64,000 nt of DNA, taken from CALOCN01 sp942491735 (GTDB taxonomy: Bacteria; Eisenbacteria; RBG-16-71-46; JABDJR01). Location of the stretch: NCBI GenBank assembly GCA_942491735.1, contig CALOCN010000014.1, positions 1,612,001-1,676,000 of the forward strand, read 5' to 3'. A program made the translations under genes and the position numbers. Of this stretch, positions 24,588 to 33,593 are shown one piece after another (the stretch's first letter is position 1; each line of letters opens with the position of its first letter). Under the pieces are notes generated by a model. The model was not told the DNA's origin and made no database searches. It worked only from the letters and a program-made list of their open reading frames with translations.

Positions 24588-26033
24588 ATGAATCGCCTTC
24601 TGCGCTGTTTCGCCCTGCTTCTTCTCGCCCTGGGGTCCTTGAGCTGCGGTGACAGCGCCCCTCCGGCCCCCCATGTCCTTCTGCTGACGGTAGATACCCT
24701 GCGCAGCGACCACCTGGGGATCAACGGCCACCCCCTTCCCACCACGCCGTTCCTGGACCATCTGCTGGGCCAGGGAGTGCTGTTCCCCAACACCCTGGCT
24801 CCCACGCCTCGGACCACGCCGTCCCTGGCCAGCCTGCTCACCGGCGCCTACCCGCACACGACCGGCGTGCGCACCCTGGTGGATCCGCTGGGTGCCGATG
24901 CGGTGAGCCTGGCCCAGACCTTCGCCGCGCACGGCTATGCCACCCGGGCCGTGGTGTCGAACCATGTGCTGACCCCGGAACGGGAGTTGGGCCGCGGGTT
25001 CGAGGTCTACGACATGGACGGTGATTGGCGGGACGCCGCGGCGACCACCGATGTCGCGTTGCGCCACGCCGCGGAGCTCGCCGTCCCGGAGGCGTCGCGC
25101 CCGGTGTTCCTCTGGGTGCATTACATCGATCCGCATGTCCCGTACATGCCGCCGCAGGAACTGGCCGAGGCCTTCGATCCCGGGTACGCGGGGCCCTACA
25201 AGCACAGCTTTGGTTCGGTGAAGGGGGGGCTGGGGGACAACGCCTACCCCGAGGAACTGGGCAAGGCCAATGCGGTCTTTCGAAACCCGCTGCCGGACTC
25301 GGTGAACGCCCATGTCCGCACCCTCTACGCGGCGGATGTCCGGGCCACCGACGACCAGATGGCGCGGCTGGTGGCCGGCCTGCAGGAAGCGTTGGGGGAG
25401 AACTGGTTGGTGGTGTTCACCGCCGACCATGGGGAGAGTCTGGGCGAGCATGACTTCTTCTACGATCACGGCGACTACGTCTACCAACCGGAACTCCGGG
25501 TTCCGCTCGGTTTCGTGCTGCCGCCGGGCGACCCCCGTCGACGCAGCGCGGTGGTGGAGGACTGGGCCTCCCTCGTCGATGTGGTCCCCACCCTCACCGA
25601 CCTGCTTGGTTTCGCACGCCCCGAGGGGTTGCCATCGCAGGTGGAGGGCCGGTCGCTCCTGCCCAGCCTGCGGGGGGAGCACCAGTCCACGGTAGCGGTC
25701 TTCGCGGAGTGCGGTCGGAGCTTCTACCCCGAACTCGTTCGGCGACGGGTCATCTTCGATGTCCAGGGCCGCTTCCGTACCGTGATCCACGACAACTGGA
25801 AACTCATCTGGACCCCGGGGCAGACTCCGGAACTCATGTTCGAGCTCTACGACCTGACCCGCGATCCGGGGGAAACCCGCGACCTGTACGCGGCGAGTCA
25901 TCCGCAGGCGCAACGACTGGCCCCGATGCTGCGTCGGTGGGTGGACCTGGGGATGGCGGGAGGGGCCAAGGACCCCACCCCGCTCAGCGCGGAAGACGAA
26001 GAGAAGCTACGCTCGCTGGGCTACATCGACTAG
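24588..26033 (+). CDS. Sulfatase-like alkaline-phosphatase-superfamily lipoprotein
   Basis: 481 residues. Lipoprotein signal with Cys20 after LGSLS. The sulfatase-fold metal sites are visible: VDTLRSDH (Asp36) and FTADHGESLGEHD. At the sulfatase signature the sequence is RTTPSLASLLTG, where Thr76 replaces the modified Cys/Ser and Leu80 replaces the Arg of CxPxR. So it probably is not a formylglycine sulfatase but a phosphatase, phosphodiesterase or transferase of the same superfamily with a Thr nucleophile. The C-terminus reads LRSLGYID, common in this subgroup. It appears leaderless. It is convergent with the isomerase gene. Confidence 0.8.
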   Translation: MNRLLRCFALLLLALGSLSCGDSAPPAPHVLLLTVDTLRSDHLGINGHPLPTTPFLDHLLGQGVLFPNTLAPTPRTTPSLASLLTGAYPHTTGVRTLVDPLGADAVSLAQTFAAHGYATRAVVSNHVLTPERELGRGFEVYDMDGDWRDAAATTDVALRHAAELAVPEASRPVFLWVHYIDPHVPYMPPQELAEAFDPGYAGPYKHSFGSVKGGLGDNAYPEELGKANAVFRNPLPDSVNAHVRTLYAADVRATDDQMARLVAGLQEALGENWLVVFTADHGESLGEHDFFYDHGDYVYQPELRVPLGFVLPPGDPRRRSAVVEDWASLVDVVPTLTDLLGFARPEGLPSQVEGRSLLPSLRGEHQSTVAVFAECGRSFYPELVRRRVIFDVQGRFRTVIHDNWKLIWTPGQTPELMFELYDLTRDPGETRDLYAASHPQAQRLAPMLRRWVDLGMAGGAKDPTPLSAEDEEKLRSLGYID

Positions 26034-26057
26034 ACGGGCCCGCGAAGCCGGTCGGGC

Positions 26058-27122
26058 CTAGATCCCCTGGACCGCCTCGGGGGTGACCGGCTTGATCTCG
26101 ATCGACATGTCGTTGCGCAGGTTCGCCACCAGGTCGCGGAAGCGCGCCTCGGCCTTCTGCCCCATGACCGAGATGCGGATCTGCGGGGTCAGTTCTTCCA
26201 GGCTCCGACCCTCGGTGGTCTTCTTTTCCTCGAGCTTGATGATGTGGTACCCGAACTGCGTCTCCACCACGTCGCTCACCTGGCCGGCCTCCATGGCGAA
26301 GACGGTGTCGTTGAACGGGCCCACCATATCCCCCTCCATGAACCAGTCCAGATCCCCGCCCTTGCCGGCATTGGTGGGGTCCTCGGTCACTTCGTTGGCC
26401 ACGGTCGCGAAGTCCTCGCCGCCGTCCACCCGTGCCTTGGCCTGGTTGATCTTGTTCAGCGCCTCCGCCTTGGCCATGTCGTCCATGTCGGGGCGGGTCA
26501 TGATGAGGATGTGGCGGGCGTGGACGGTGGGGCGGGGGCCGAACTGGTCGGCGTTCTCGTTGTAGAACGCCTCGATCTCGGCCTCGGTCACCTCGGGTTC
26601 CCCCTCGGCCCCGACCACCTTCTCGAAGTAACGCCGTACGTACATGCTGGCCCGGACGTCGCGCACCACGTCATCCAGGGTGGACCCGTTGACCGCGAGG
26701 AGCTGGTTGAAGTTCTCCTGCCCGCCCGCCTGGGCCATGACCTGCTGCAGGCCGGCCTGGACTTCCGGGTCCGTGATGTTGATCCCGTCCCGTTGCGCCG
26801 CGACCTGGATGACCAGCTGCTCGATCAGGCGATCCATGGCGGTGCGATAGATCCGCTCGTCGTAGGTCTCCCCCTCGACCGACTCGTCCGGCTCCATGCT
26901 CTGGCGCTTGAGGTTGGTGGCCACGCGGCGCACTTCGGGGATGGTGATGGTCTCGCCTTCCACCGTGGCGGCGGCCGGACCCCGGGGGGCGCGGGCCACG
27001 GCCGGGGCGCTTTCCTGGCCAGCCTCGGCAACGGGGGGGGACCCGGATTCCGGCTCCGATCCGCAGGCCGCGAGGGCCAGGGCGAGGAGAGCAAAGGGGA
27101 GGGTCCGCAGAACGTGTCGCAT
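26058..27122 (-). CDS. Parvulin-type peptidyl-prolyl isomerase lipoprotein (PrsA/SurA-like)
   Basis: 354 residues. Lipoprotein signal with Cys20 (LALAAC). The N-terminal part is a helical chaperone module (SurA_N-like, about residues 50-170). The parvulin domain at about 195-310 has VHARHILI, the GGEDFATVANEVTEDP helix, GGDLDWF and FGYHIIKLEEKK. It would fold exported proteins at the membrane. The ATG at 27122 was chosen for the signal sequence and the AAAGGA upstream. Confidence 0.88.
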   Translation of the reverse strand: MRHVLRTLPFALLALALAACGSEPESGSPPVAEAGQESAPAVARAPRGPAAATVEGETITIPEVRRVATNLKRQSMEPDESVEGETYDERIYRTAMDRLIEQLVIQVAAQRDGINITDPEVQAGLQQVMAQAGGQENFNQLLAVNGSTLDDVVRDVRASMYVRRYFEKVVGAEGEPEVTEAEIEAFYNENADQFGPRPTVHARHILIMTRPDMDDMAKAEALNKINQAKARVDGGEDFATVANEVTEDPTNAGKGGDLDWFMEGDMVGPFNDTVFAMEAGQVSDVVETQFGYHIIKLEEKKTTEGRSLEELTPQIRISVMGQKAEARFRDLVANLRNDMSIEIKPVTPEAVQGI

Positions 27123-27224
27123 GAGGTGTCCTTTCCATGGGGGCCGGGAGCGGCCTGGCAAAACCGACAGAGGAGCCTAGCAGGCCCCCGGTGCGGCAAC
27201 AAGGAACCGGATGCGGGGCGTGGC

Positions 27225-29045
27225 TCAGGAGGCGGCGGCGGGGGGAGCCGGGGAGGCGAGGGCCTCCTGGTCCTTGTACTGGAGCTGGTAGAGCTTGGAA
27301 TAGAGCCCCCCCAGCTTGAGCAACTCGGCGTGGGTCCCGGTCTCGCGGACCTGCCCCTTGTGGAGCACCACGATCCGATCCACGCCGCGGACGGTGGAGA
27401 GGCGGTGGGCGACGATCAGCGAGGTGCGCCCCTTCATGAGGCGGGTGAGTGCGTCCTGGATGAGCGACTCGGTCTCGGTGTCCACGTTGCTGGTCGCCTC
27501 GTCCAGGATGAGGATGTCCGGCTCGTGGGCCAGGGCGCGGGCGAACGAGAGCAACTGTTTCTGCCCGGTGCTCAGCGAGGCTCCCCGTTCGCCGACCTCG
27601 GCGCCGTAGCCTTCCTCCAGCCGCTCCACGAAACGGTGGGCGTTCACGTTGCGGGCCGCCTCGGCCACATCGTCGTCCCCGATACCCTCCGTACCCAGGC
27701 GCACGTTCTCCGCCACCGTTCCCCGGAAGAGGAACACGTCCTGCAGGACCAGGCTCATGCGGCGGCGCAGGGCGCGGGGATCCCACTCCCTGACATCCAC
27801 CCCATCCACCCGGACGTGTCCCCGCTGGACGTCGTAGAACCGCAGGAGCAGGTTCATGATCGTGGTCTTGCCCGCACCGGTATGACCCACGAAGGCCAGG
27901 GACTCGCCGGTACCCACCGCGAAGGAGACATCACGCAGGATCCAGTCCTCGTCCTTGTAGGCGAACCACACGTTCTCGAAGGAGACCGAGGGGACGTCGG
28001 GGGAGGGCCGGGGGTGCACCGGATCGGTGGGCGGGACGACCAGGGTCTCGGTATCGAGCAGCTCGAAGATCCGTTCGCTGGAGGCCATGGCGCCCTGGAG
28101 GATGTTGTACTTCTCGCTCAGGTCCTGGATGGGCCGGTAGAAGCGGCGCACGTACTGGATGAAGGCGACCAGCCCGCCCAGGGTGAAGGCACCCTCCAGG
28201 ATGTTGATGCCGCCGAACCAGATCACCGCGGCCAGGGCGAGGGCGGAGAAGAACTCCACCCCGGGGTAGAAGGTCGCGTAGTAGAACACACTGCGCAGGT
28301 GGGCTTCGGTGTGGGTGCGGTTGTAGTCGGCGAACTCCTCGCGGCTGTGCCGTTCGTGTCCCATGATCTGGAGGATCGACATGCCGCTGATCGCCTCCTG
28401 GAGGAAGGCGTTGATGCGGGCGAGGCGGATGCGCACGTCGCGGTAGGTCTCGCGCACGTTCCTGCGGAACCACAGGCTGAGCATGAACAGGAACGGGAGC
28501 ACGGCGAAGGTGACCAGGGCCAGCTTCCAGTTGAGCACCAGCAGCATGCCCATGATCCCCACCAGCATGATCACGTCGCCGAAGATGGCCACCACGCCGC
28601 TGGTGAACATCTCGTTGAGCGCTTCCACGTCCCCGGTGAGCCGGGTGATGAGACGTCCCACCGGGTTGCGGTCGTAGTAGGCGACATGGAGCCGCGAGAG
28701 ATGACCGAAGATCTCCTCGCGCAGCTTGAGCATGATCTTCTGCCCCACCATCTGCATGAGGTAGATCTGGGCGTAACCCAGCAGCATGACCATCACCAGG
28801 GTGGCGAAGTAGATGCCGCAGATGACCAGGAGTCCGTGGGTATCCCGGGTCTCGATGGTCCGGTCGATGGCCAGTTTGGTGAGGAACGGACCGGCCAGCT
28901 CCAGGATCGAGGTGGCCACGAGCAGGACCACCGAGATGGCCACCGTACCCCGGTGCGGACGCAGGTAGGTGAGGAGCCGCCGCATGAGACGTGCGTCGTA
29001 GGCCTTGCCCAGGGCCTCCTCTTCGTGGAAGTCGCGGTCGGTCAC
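27225..29045 (-). CDS. ABC exporter half-transporter, MsbA/MdlB-like
   Basis: 606 residues with an N-terminal six-helix ABC membrane domain and a C-terminal ATPase. Walker A is GHTGAGKTT (about 389), signature LSTGQKQ (about 490), Walker B ILILDEATSNVDTETE (about 512), switch His in IVAHRLST. The GTG start overlaps the stop of the next exporter gene (GTGA). With that gene it most likely forms a heterodimeric exporter, as MdlA/MdlB or BmrC/BmrD do. Confidence 0.9.
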   Translation of the reverse strand: MTDRDFHEEEALGKAYDARLMRRLLTYLRPHRGTVAISVVLLVATSILELAGPFLTKLAIDRTIETRDTHGLLVICGIYFATLVMVMLLGYAQIYLMQMVGQKIMLKLREEIFGHLSRLHVAYYDRNPVGRLITRLTGDVEALNEMFTSGVVAIFGDVIMLVGIMGMLLVLNWKLALVTFAVLPFLFMLSLWFRRNVRETYRDVRIRLARINAFLQEAISGMSILQIMGHERHSREEFADYNRTHTEAHLRSVFYYATFYPGVEFFSALALAAVIWFGGINILEGAFTLGGLVAFIQYVRRFYRPIQDLSEKYNILQGAMASSERIFELLDTETLVVPPTDPVHPRPSPDVPSVSFENVWFAYKDEDWILRDVSFAVGTGESLAFVGHTGAGKTTIMNLLLRFYDVQRGHVRVDGVDVREWDPRALRRRMSLVLQDVFLFRGTVAENVRLGTEGIGDDDVAEAARNVNAHRFVERLEEGYGAEVGERGASLSTGQKQLLSFARALAHEPDILILDEATSNVDTETESLIQDALTRLMKGRTSLIVAHRLSTVRGVDRIVVLHKGQVRETGTHAELLKLGGLYSKLYQLQYKDQEALASPAPPAAAS

Positions 29046-30790
29046 TGGGTGGCCTCCAGCTCTTCTTCCAGTTCCTGCAGGCGGACCAGTTCGGCATAGG
29101 CGCCCCCGGCCCGCAGGAGGGTCTCGTGGTCCCCTGATTCGACCAGCTTCCCCCCCTCGATGACCACGATGCGGTCGGCGAGCTTGATCGTGCTCACCCG
29201 GTGCGCCACGAGCAGGGTGGTGCGATCGGCCATGTAGCCGCGCAGGCCGCTCAGGATCGCCTCCTCGGTACGCGTGTCCACGCTGGCCAGGGCATCGTCG
29301 AGGATGAGCACGGTGGGATTGCGGAGCAGTGCGCGGGCGATCGCGGTGCGCTGTTTCTGTCCCCCCGAGAGGGTCACCCCGCGTTCGCCGACCATGGTCT
29401 CGTAGCCGCGGGGGAAGTCCTCCACGTCCCCGGCCAGGTTGGCCAGCTCGGCCATCCGCTCGATGTCCCCCTGGCTCGCCCCGGGAACTCCCAGGGCAAT
29501 GTTCCGGCCCACGGTGCGGCTGAACAGGAAGGTCTCCTGCGGCACGTAGCCGATCCGCGACCGGAGTTCCTCGAGCGGGTACTCGCGCAGGTCCTTGCCG
29601 TCCAGGAGGACCCGTCCCCGGGTGGGGTCGTAGAGACGGGGGACCAGATTCACCAGCGAGGTCTTCCCGGTGCCGGTGCGCCCCACCACGGCCAGGGTTT
29701 CACCGGCGCGGATGCCCAGGTCGATTCCGCCCAGGACGCTGACCTCGGGGCGGGAGGGGTAGGCGAAGTGGATGTCCTGGAGATCCAGGTCTCCCTTGGG
29801 GGTGGGAAGGGGGCCGGCCATGGCCGGGCTGGCGATGTCCGGGACGGTGTCCAGTACCTCGACGATCCGCTTCATCGACGCGGCTCCCCGCTGGAAGATG
29901 GACACCACCCATCCCAGGGCGATCATGGGCCAGATCAGCATGTGGAGGTACGCGTTGAACGCGACGAAGGTGCCCAGGGTCACCCGGCCTTCGATGACCA
30001 GCCATCCGCCCACCGCGAGCACGAGCAGGCTCCCGAACCCGGCCAGGAAGGCGATGGCCGGCATGAACAGACCGTTGATGCGGACCAGGCTCAGGTTGCG
30101 CCGCATGTACTCGTGGTTGCGTTCGGCGAAGTCGGCCCGGGCGGCGTCTTCCTGCACGTAGGCCTTGACGACCCGCATACCGGAGAAGACCTCCTGGGCC
30201 CGTGCGGTGATATCGGAGAACTGCTCCTGCACCGACTCGAAGCGTTTGTGGATGATCCGGCCGTAGCGATACATGAAGCCGGAAATCAGCGGCAGGGGAA
30301 TGAGCACGATCAGCATCAGCTGCCACGAGAGCACCAGCATGAGGGCCAGCCCCACCCCCAGCAGCACCGCGGTGTTGACCGAGTACATGATGCCGGGCCC
30401 GACCACCATGCGCACCGCGTTGAGGTCGTTGGTGGCCCGCGCCATGAGGTCCCCGGTCGGGGTCCGGTTGTAGTAGGCGAAGGGGAGCGTGGTGAGCTTG
30501 GCGAAGAAGTCCTGACGCAGTTCGTACTCGATTTCCCGCGAGGCGCCGATGACCAGTCTTCGCATGAGGAACCGGGTGACCCCACCGGCCAGGGCCACAC
30601 AGACCAGCAGCCCGGCGGCCTGGAGCAGTTCGCCGCGGGTGATCCCTTCACCCAGACCGTCGATGGCCCAGCGCAGGATCCAGGGCGCGACCAGGGAGAG
30701 GACGTCCGAGGTGAGCAGGGCCAGGAATCCCCAACCCAGCATGCGCCGATGTCGCAGCAGATATGGTTTGAGTCGGGCGAGGATCCTCAC
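29042..30790 (-). CDS. ABC exporter half-transporter, MdlA-like
   Basis: 582 residues from a GTG at 30790 that overlaps the beta-helix gene's stop and follows GGGAGG. An upstream frame extension lacks a ribosome site. Six-helix membrane domain, then Walker A GRTGTGKTS (about 368), signature LSGGQKQR (about 473), Walker B LILDDALASVDTRTE. Here Asp replaces the catalytic Glu after Walker B (LDDALAS), whereas the partner has LDEATS. That asymmetry is the hallmark of heterodimeric exporters with one degenerate ATP site. Confidence 0.9.
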   Translation of the reverse strand: MRILARLKPYLLRHRRMLGWGFLALLTSDVLSLVAPWILRWAIDGLGEGITRGELLQAAGLLVCVALAGGVTRFLMRRLVIGASREIEYELRQDFFAKLTTLPFAYYNRTPTGDLMARATNDLNAVRMVVGPGIMYSVNTAVLLGVGLALMLVLSWQLMLIVLIPLPLISGFMYRYGRIIHKRFESVQEQFSDITARAQEVFSGMRVVKAYVQEDAARADFAERNHEYMRRNLSLVRINGLFMPAIAFLAGFGSLLVLAVGGWLVIEGRVTLGTFVAFNAYLHMLIWPMIALGWVVSIFQRGAASMKRIVEVLDTVPDIASPAMAGPLPTPKGDLDLQDIHFAYPSRPEVSVLGGIDLGIRAGETLAVVGRTGTGKTSLVNLVPRLYDPTRGRVLLDGKDLREYPLEELRSRIGYVPQETFLFSRTVGRNIALGVPGASQGDIERMAELANLAGDVEDFPRGYETMVGERGVTLSGGQKQRTAIARALLRNPTVLILDDALASVDTRTEEAILSGLRGYMADRTTLLVAHRVSTIKLADRIVVIEGGKLVESGDHETLLRAGGAYAELVRLQELEEELEATQ

Positions 30791-31896
30791 TGCGCCCTCC
30801 CGGGATGGAAGGCGGAACGCAGGCGTCCCCAGGTCCACGGTTCCACCGGAGTGTTGCCGCAGCGGATCACTCGGAACCGTTGTGCGTCCACGATGATGTC
30901 GACGGTCTGGCCCATCATGTTGGCCAGGACCTCGGTGCACTCGGTGCTGCCCCAGAAATTATACTCGGCGTCGATCGGTTCCGGCTGTTCGAGAATCAGG
31001 GTGTGGAGACCGCCGATGTCGCACCCGGTGGCCAGGGAGCCCCCCACGACGACGTCCGAGTAGACGCTGCAGTTCCCGTCCCCCACGAGGAGCGCGGTGT
31101 CCCAGTCCGAGAGAACGACCGCATCGAGCACGGCATGGGCGCTGCGCAACTCCAGGCCGGTCCCGGTCCCCGCGCCGTCCAGGAGCAGGTCACCGGCCAG
31201 GGTGAGAGCGCCTCCCACGACCCGGAGTCCCTGACTGCCCCCGCGTTGCTCGCAGTCCTTCAGGTCCAAACGCAGCGGGCCCGAGACATCGATCGCCCGA
31301 CCGCCTCCGCTCCACAGGCAATCAAGGAATCCGAGGCGGTTCGCGTCCTCCCGTGGCGGGGCCGGGTGTCGCTCACCCCCCGGGCAGGGGAACACGCCCC
31401 CCACCACGCCCTCGGCGCAGCGGGTGAAGGTGGTGGAGACAAAGTCGAGATCGCCCGGGGTTTCGCTGAACCCCACCCCGCGCAGCATGTCCACGAATCG
31501 GCACTGGTCAAAACGCACCGAGGCCCCCCCGGCCACCCGGACCGCCTCGATCCCGTCCCGAAACGTGCAGTCGAGGAACACCAGGCCGTCCCCGGCCTGG
31601 ACCATGATGGGTTCGCCCAGGCTTCCGTCCAGGACCAGCCCGGCCAGGGTGGCCTGATCCCCCGAAAGACCGCCCAGCCGGCTTTCCCCGGGACCTTCTC
31701 CCAGGAGCGTGATGGCCGAGGCCACGGTCAGCGGGCGCGGGTACACGCCGGGCGCCACAAGGACGGTATCGCCGGGGCTCGCCGCGTCGATCCGTTCCTG
31801 CAGGGTCTGGGACAGGGCGGGACCGGCGGCTCCGAGAGCGAGGAGGCTACCCAGGGCAAGGCAAAACGGCGAGGGAGGCGGGATTCGACGGCGCAT
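30787..31896 (-). CDS. Secreted right-handed beta-helix protein
   Basis: 369 residues with a signal peptide ending GPALSQ. The start reads LQERIDAASPGDTVLVAPGVYP, the typical opening of NosD or pectate-lyase-like beta-helix proteins. Repeated short strands follow (FLDCTFRDGIEAVRV, LDFVSTTFTRC, LELRSAHAVLDAVV). The end has a NFWGST motif often seen near the end of these proteins. It is co-transcribed and overlaps with the two ABC genes. A substrate or surface role for the exporter is possible. No catalytic acids are evident. Confidence 0.78.
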   Translation of the reverse strand: MRRRIPPPSPFCLALGSLLALGAAGPALSQTLQERIDAASPGDTVLVAPGVYPRPLTVASAITLLGEGPGESRLGGLSGDQATLAGLVLDGSLGEPIMVQAGDGLVFLDCTFRDGIEAVRVAGGASVRFDQCRFVDMLRGVGFSETPGDLDFVSTTFTRCAEGVVGGVFPCPGGERHPAPPREDANRLGFLDCLWSGGGRAIDVSGPLRLDLKDCEQRGGSQGLRVVGGALTLAGDLLLDGAGTGTGLELRSAHAVLDAVVLSDWDTALLVGDGNCSVYSDVVVGGSLATGCDIGGLHTLILEQPEPIDAEYNFWGSTECTEVLANMMGQTVDIIVDAQRFRVIRCGNTPVEPWTWGRLRSAFHPGRAQ

Positions 31897-31944
31897 AACA
31901 GCCGTCCAGTCTAGCAAGAAGCCGCGGCAGTGGGGCGCGAACAG

Positions 31945-32012
31945 AAAAATGCCGGCTGGAGAGCGTTTGATGCAGTGGGCAAGTCGGAGGGCCCTGGCTC
32001 TCTCAGCCGGCA
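31945..32012 (-). terminator. Large hairpin followed by a T-run, after the M16 operon
   Basis: On the minus strand the arm TGCCGGCTGAGAGAGC (from 32012) pairs with GCTCTCCAGCCGGCA (down to 31950) with one bulge, around a structured loop of about 30 bases, followed by TTTTT. It lies downstream of the M16 genes and before the beta-helix gene. It could equally be a structured RNA on the plus strand. Confidence 0.5.
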
Positions 32013-32058
32013 AGAGACGAACGCGATGATGCGGGGCAAGGCGGCTCTGACGCCACTC

Positions 32059-32071
32059 GGGTGGTACCGCG
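32059..32071 (+). promoter_or_regulatory. T-box-like motif (GGGTGGTACCGCG), orphan
   Basis: An exact match to the T-box antiterminator sequence of tRNA-responsive leaders on the plus strand. A hairpin (31950-32012) precedes it at the spacing expected for a short stem I. CCGCG of the box can pair with CGCGG at 32098-32102. No plus-strand gene follows for more than 3 kb; the M16 gene ends at 32133 on the other strand. No specifier loop can be assigned with confidence. It may be a relic or a chance match. Confidence 0.3.
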
Positions 32072-32132
32072 TTCCGGACCTATAGACCGGAGACTTCCGC
32101 GGGAGTTACAGGCTTTTCCGGAATCCGGGAAG

Positions 32133-33593
32133 CTAGTCGAGTTCCTGTTCGGGGAGCTCGCGCACCTCGGTGGGACCGAACCGGGAGAGCTCCGATTCGA
32201 ACCGGCTCACGTTCCCCACCAGCACGGTGACCATGGAGTCCAGCGCGTAGAGCCGGCGGGCCAGCTGCTGCACCTGCTCGGGAGTCACAGCCCGGATCCG
32301 GTCGAGGTAGGTGGTGTAGTAGTCCCGCGGGCGGTCCTCGAACTCCAGGTCGAGCAGGGCCTGGACCACCGTCGCGGTGTTGGCGAGGCCGCGAACGAAT
32401 CCGTTGAGGATGGCGTTCCTGGCCCCGTCGAACTCGCCCGGCGGGATGGGCTCCACCGCCATTTCGGCCATGATGTCCCGCATCATGGTCAGCGCCTCCA
32501 CCGTGGTTTCCGTCTTGGTCTGGCTCTGGACGGTGAGCGGGCCCGCATCGCGGCGCCCGGTAGGGAGCGAGCTGTTCACGTTGTAGGCCAGGCCGGCGCG
32601 ATCCCGCACCCGCTGGGTGAGCCGGCTCGCGAATCCGCCGCCCCCCAGGACGTAGTTCAGGACCTGGGCGGCGTAGATATCCGGGCTGTTGCGATCGAGA
32701 GCGGGGCGGCCGAAAACGATCGCGGTCTGGGTCAGGTCCTTCTGGTACAGGACGAGGGAACCCTCCTCGGCGCCGGGGGTGATCCGGGTTTCCCGGACCG
32801 TGGGCGCCGGTCCGCTTTCCCAACCGTCCAGCACCGCTTCCAGCCGCTGTTGCGCCTCGGTCGGGTCCAGATCGCCGGTCACCGCAATGAACAGGTTTCC
32901 CGGGTGATAGTGACGCGCATGGAAGTCGACCAGATCCTCGCGGGAAAGCATCCTGATGCGGTCCCAGCGGGGGGCGCGCCCATAGGGGTGATCCCCGTAG
33001 ACCAGCTCCGCGAACTCGCGACCGGCGGCGTTGCGCGGATTGTCGTTGGCGCGACGGATGGAACTCTTGACCTCTTCCTTGCGGAATCGGATGCGGTCGT
33101 CGGGGAAGGCGGGCGTGCGCACCATCTCGGCGAGCAGGGTCAGGCCCCGGTCGAGGTCCTTGGTCAGTACGTCGAGGCTCAGGTCGCAGGCCTCGTCACC
33201 CGGGTTGGTGGTGATCTCGGCGGCGAGGAAGTCCAGTTCCTCGTCGATCTCCCGGTCGCTGTGGAGGGTGGTGCCGCCGGTGCGGAGCAGGTTGAGGGTC
33301 ATGTTGGAGAGCCCGGCCCGATCCACCGGTTCGTAGAACGTACCTGCGCGAAACCGGAAGGTGATCGTGACCAGCGGCACCCGGTGGTCGGGATAGACAT
33401 AGACCACCGCCCCGTTGTCCAGGACGAACCGGGTGACTTCCTTGCCGACCTGGGGCACCGACCACTCGAGCGGGGGGATGTCCAGCTCGCGCAGCTGCTC
33501 TTCGCCCAGGGAGATGCGTTCCTGGGCCTGGGCGGGGGTGCCGCCGACCACGAGAGCCACGAGGGCGAGGCAGGCACGGGTGGGGCGGTTCAT
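32133..33593 (-). CDS. M16-family peptidase homologue without active site
   Basis: 486 residues with a signal peptide ending PAQAQ. It follows the M16 fold (VTRFVLDNGAVVYVY, FRAGTFYEPVDRAGLSNM, a second half with GRRDAGPLTVQSQ), but the zinc motif HxxEH is absent: the region reads AGLSNMTLNLLRTGG. It is the non-catalytic partner of the upstream gene, in the manner of the two-chain processing peptidases. Start ATG overlaps the partner's stop codon (ATGA). Confidence 0.87.
   Translation of the reverse strand: MNRPTRACLALVALVVGGTPAQAQERISLGEEQLRELDIPPLEWSVPQVGKEVTRFVLDNGAVVYVYPDHRVPLVTITFRFRAGTFYEPVDRAGLSNMTLNLLRTGGTTLHSDREIDEELDFLAAEITTNPGDEACDLSLDVLTKDLDRGLTLLAEMVRTPAFPDDRIRFRKEEVKSSIRRANDNPRNAAGREFAELVYGDHPYGRAPRWDRIRMLSREDLVDFHARHYHPGNLFIAVTGDLDPTEAQQRLEAVLDGWESGPAPTVRETRITPGAEEGSLVLYQKDLTQTAIVFGRPALDRNSPDIYAAQVLNYVLGGGGFASRLTQRVRDRAGLAYNVNSSLPTGRRDAGPLTVQSQTKTETTVEALTMMRDIMAEMAVEPIPPGEFDGARNAILNGFVRGLANTATVVQALLDLEFEDRPRDYYTTYLDRIRAVTPEQVQQLARRLYALDSMVTVLVGNVSRFESELSRFGPTEVRELPEQELD

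Noticed and set aside
26244..29099. 951-codon plus-strand open frame
   Set aside because: It is the complement of an isomerase gene and an ABC exporter gene with unmistakable motifs; no ribosome site or domain.
31945..32040. Possible TPP riboswitch (CTGAGA motif) on the minus strand
   Set aside because: CTGAGA is present in the hairpin arm, but the second conserved half of the TPP aptamer is missing and the motif is explained by pairing with the other arm.
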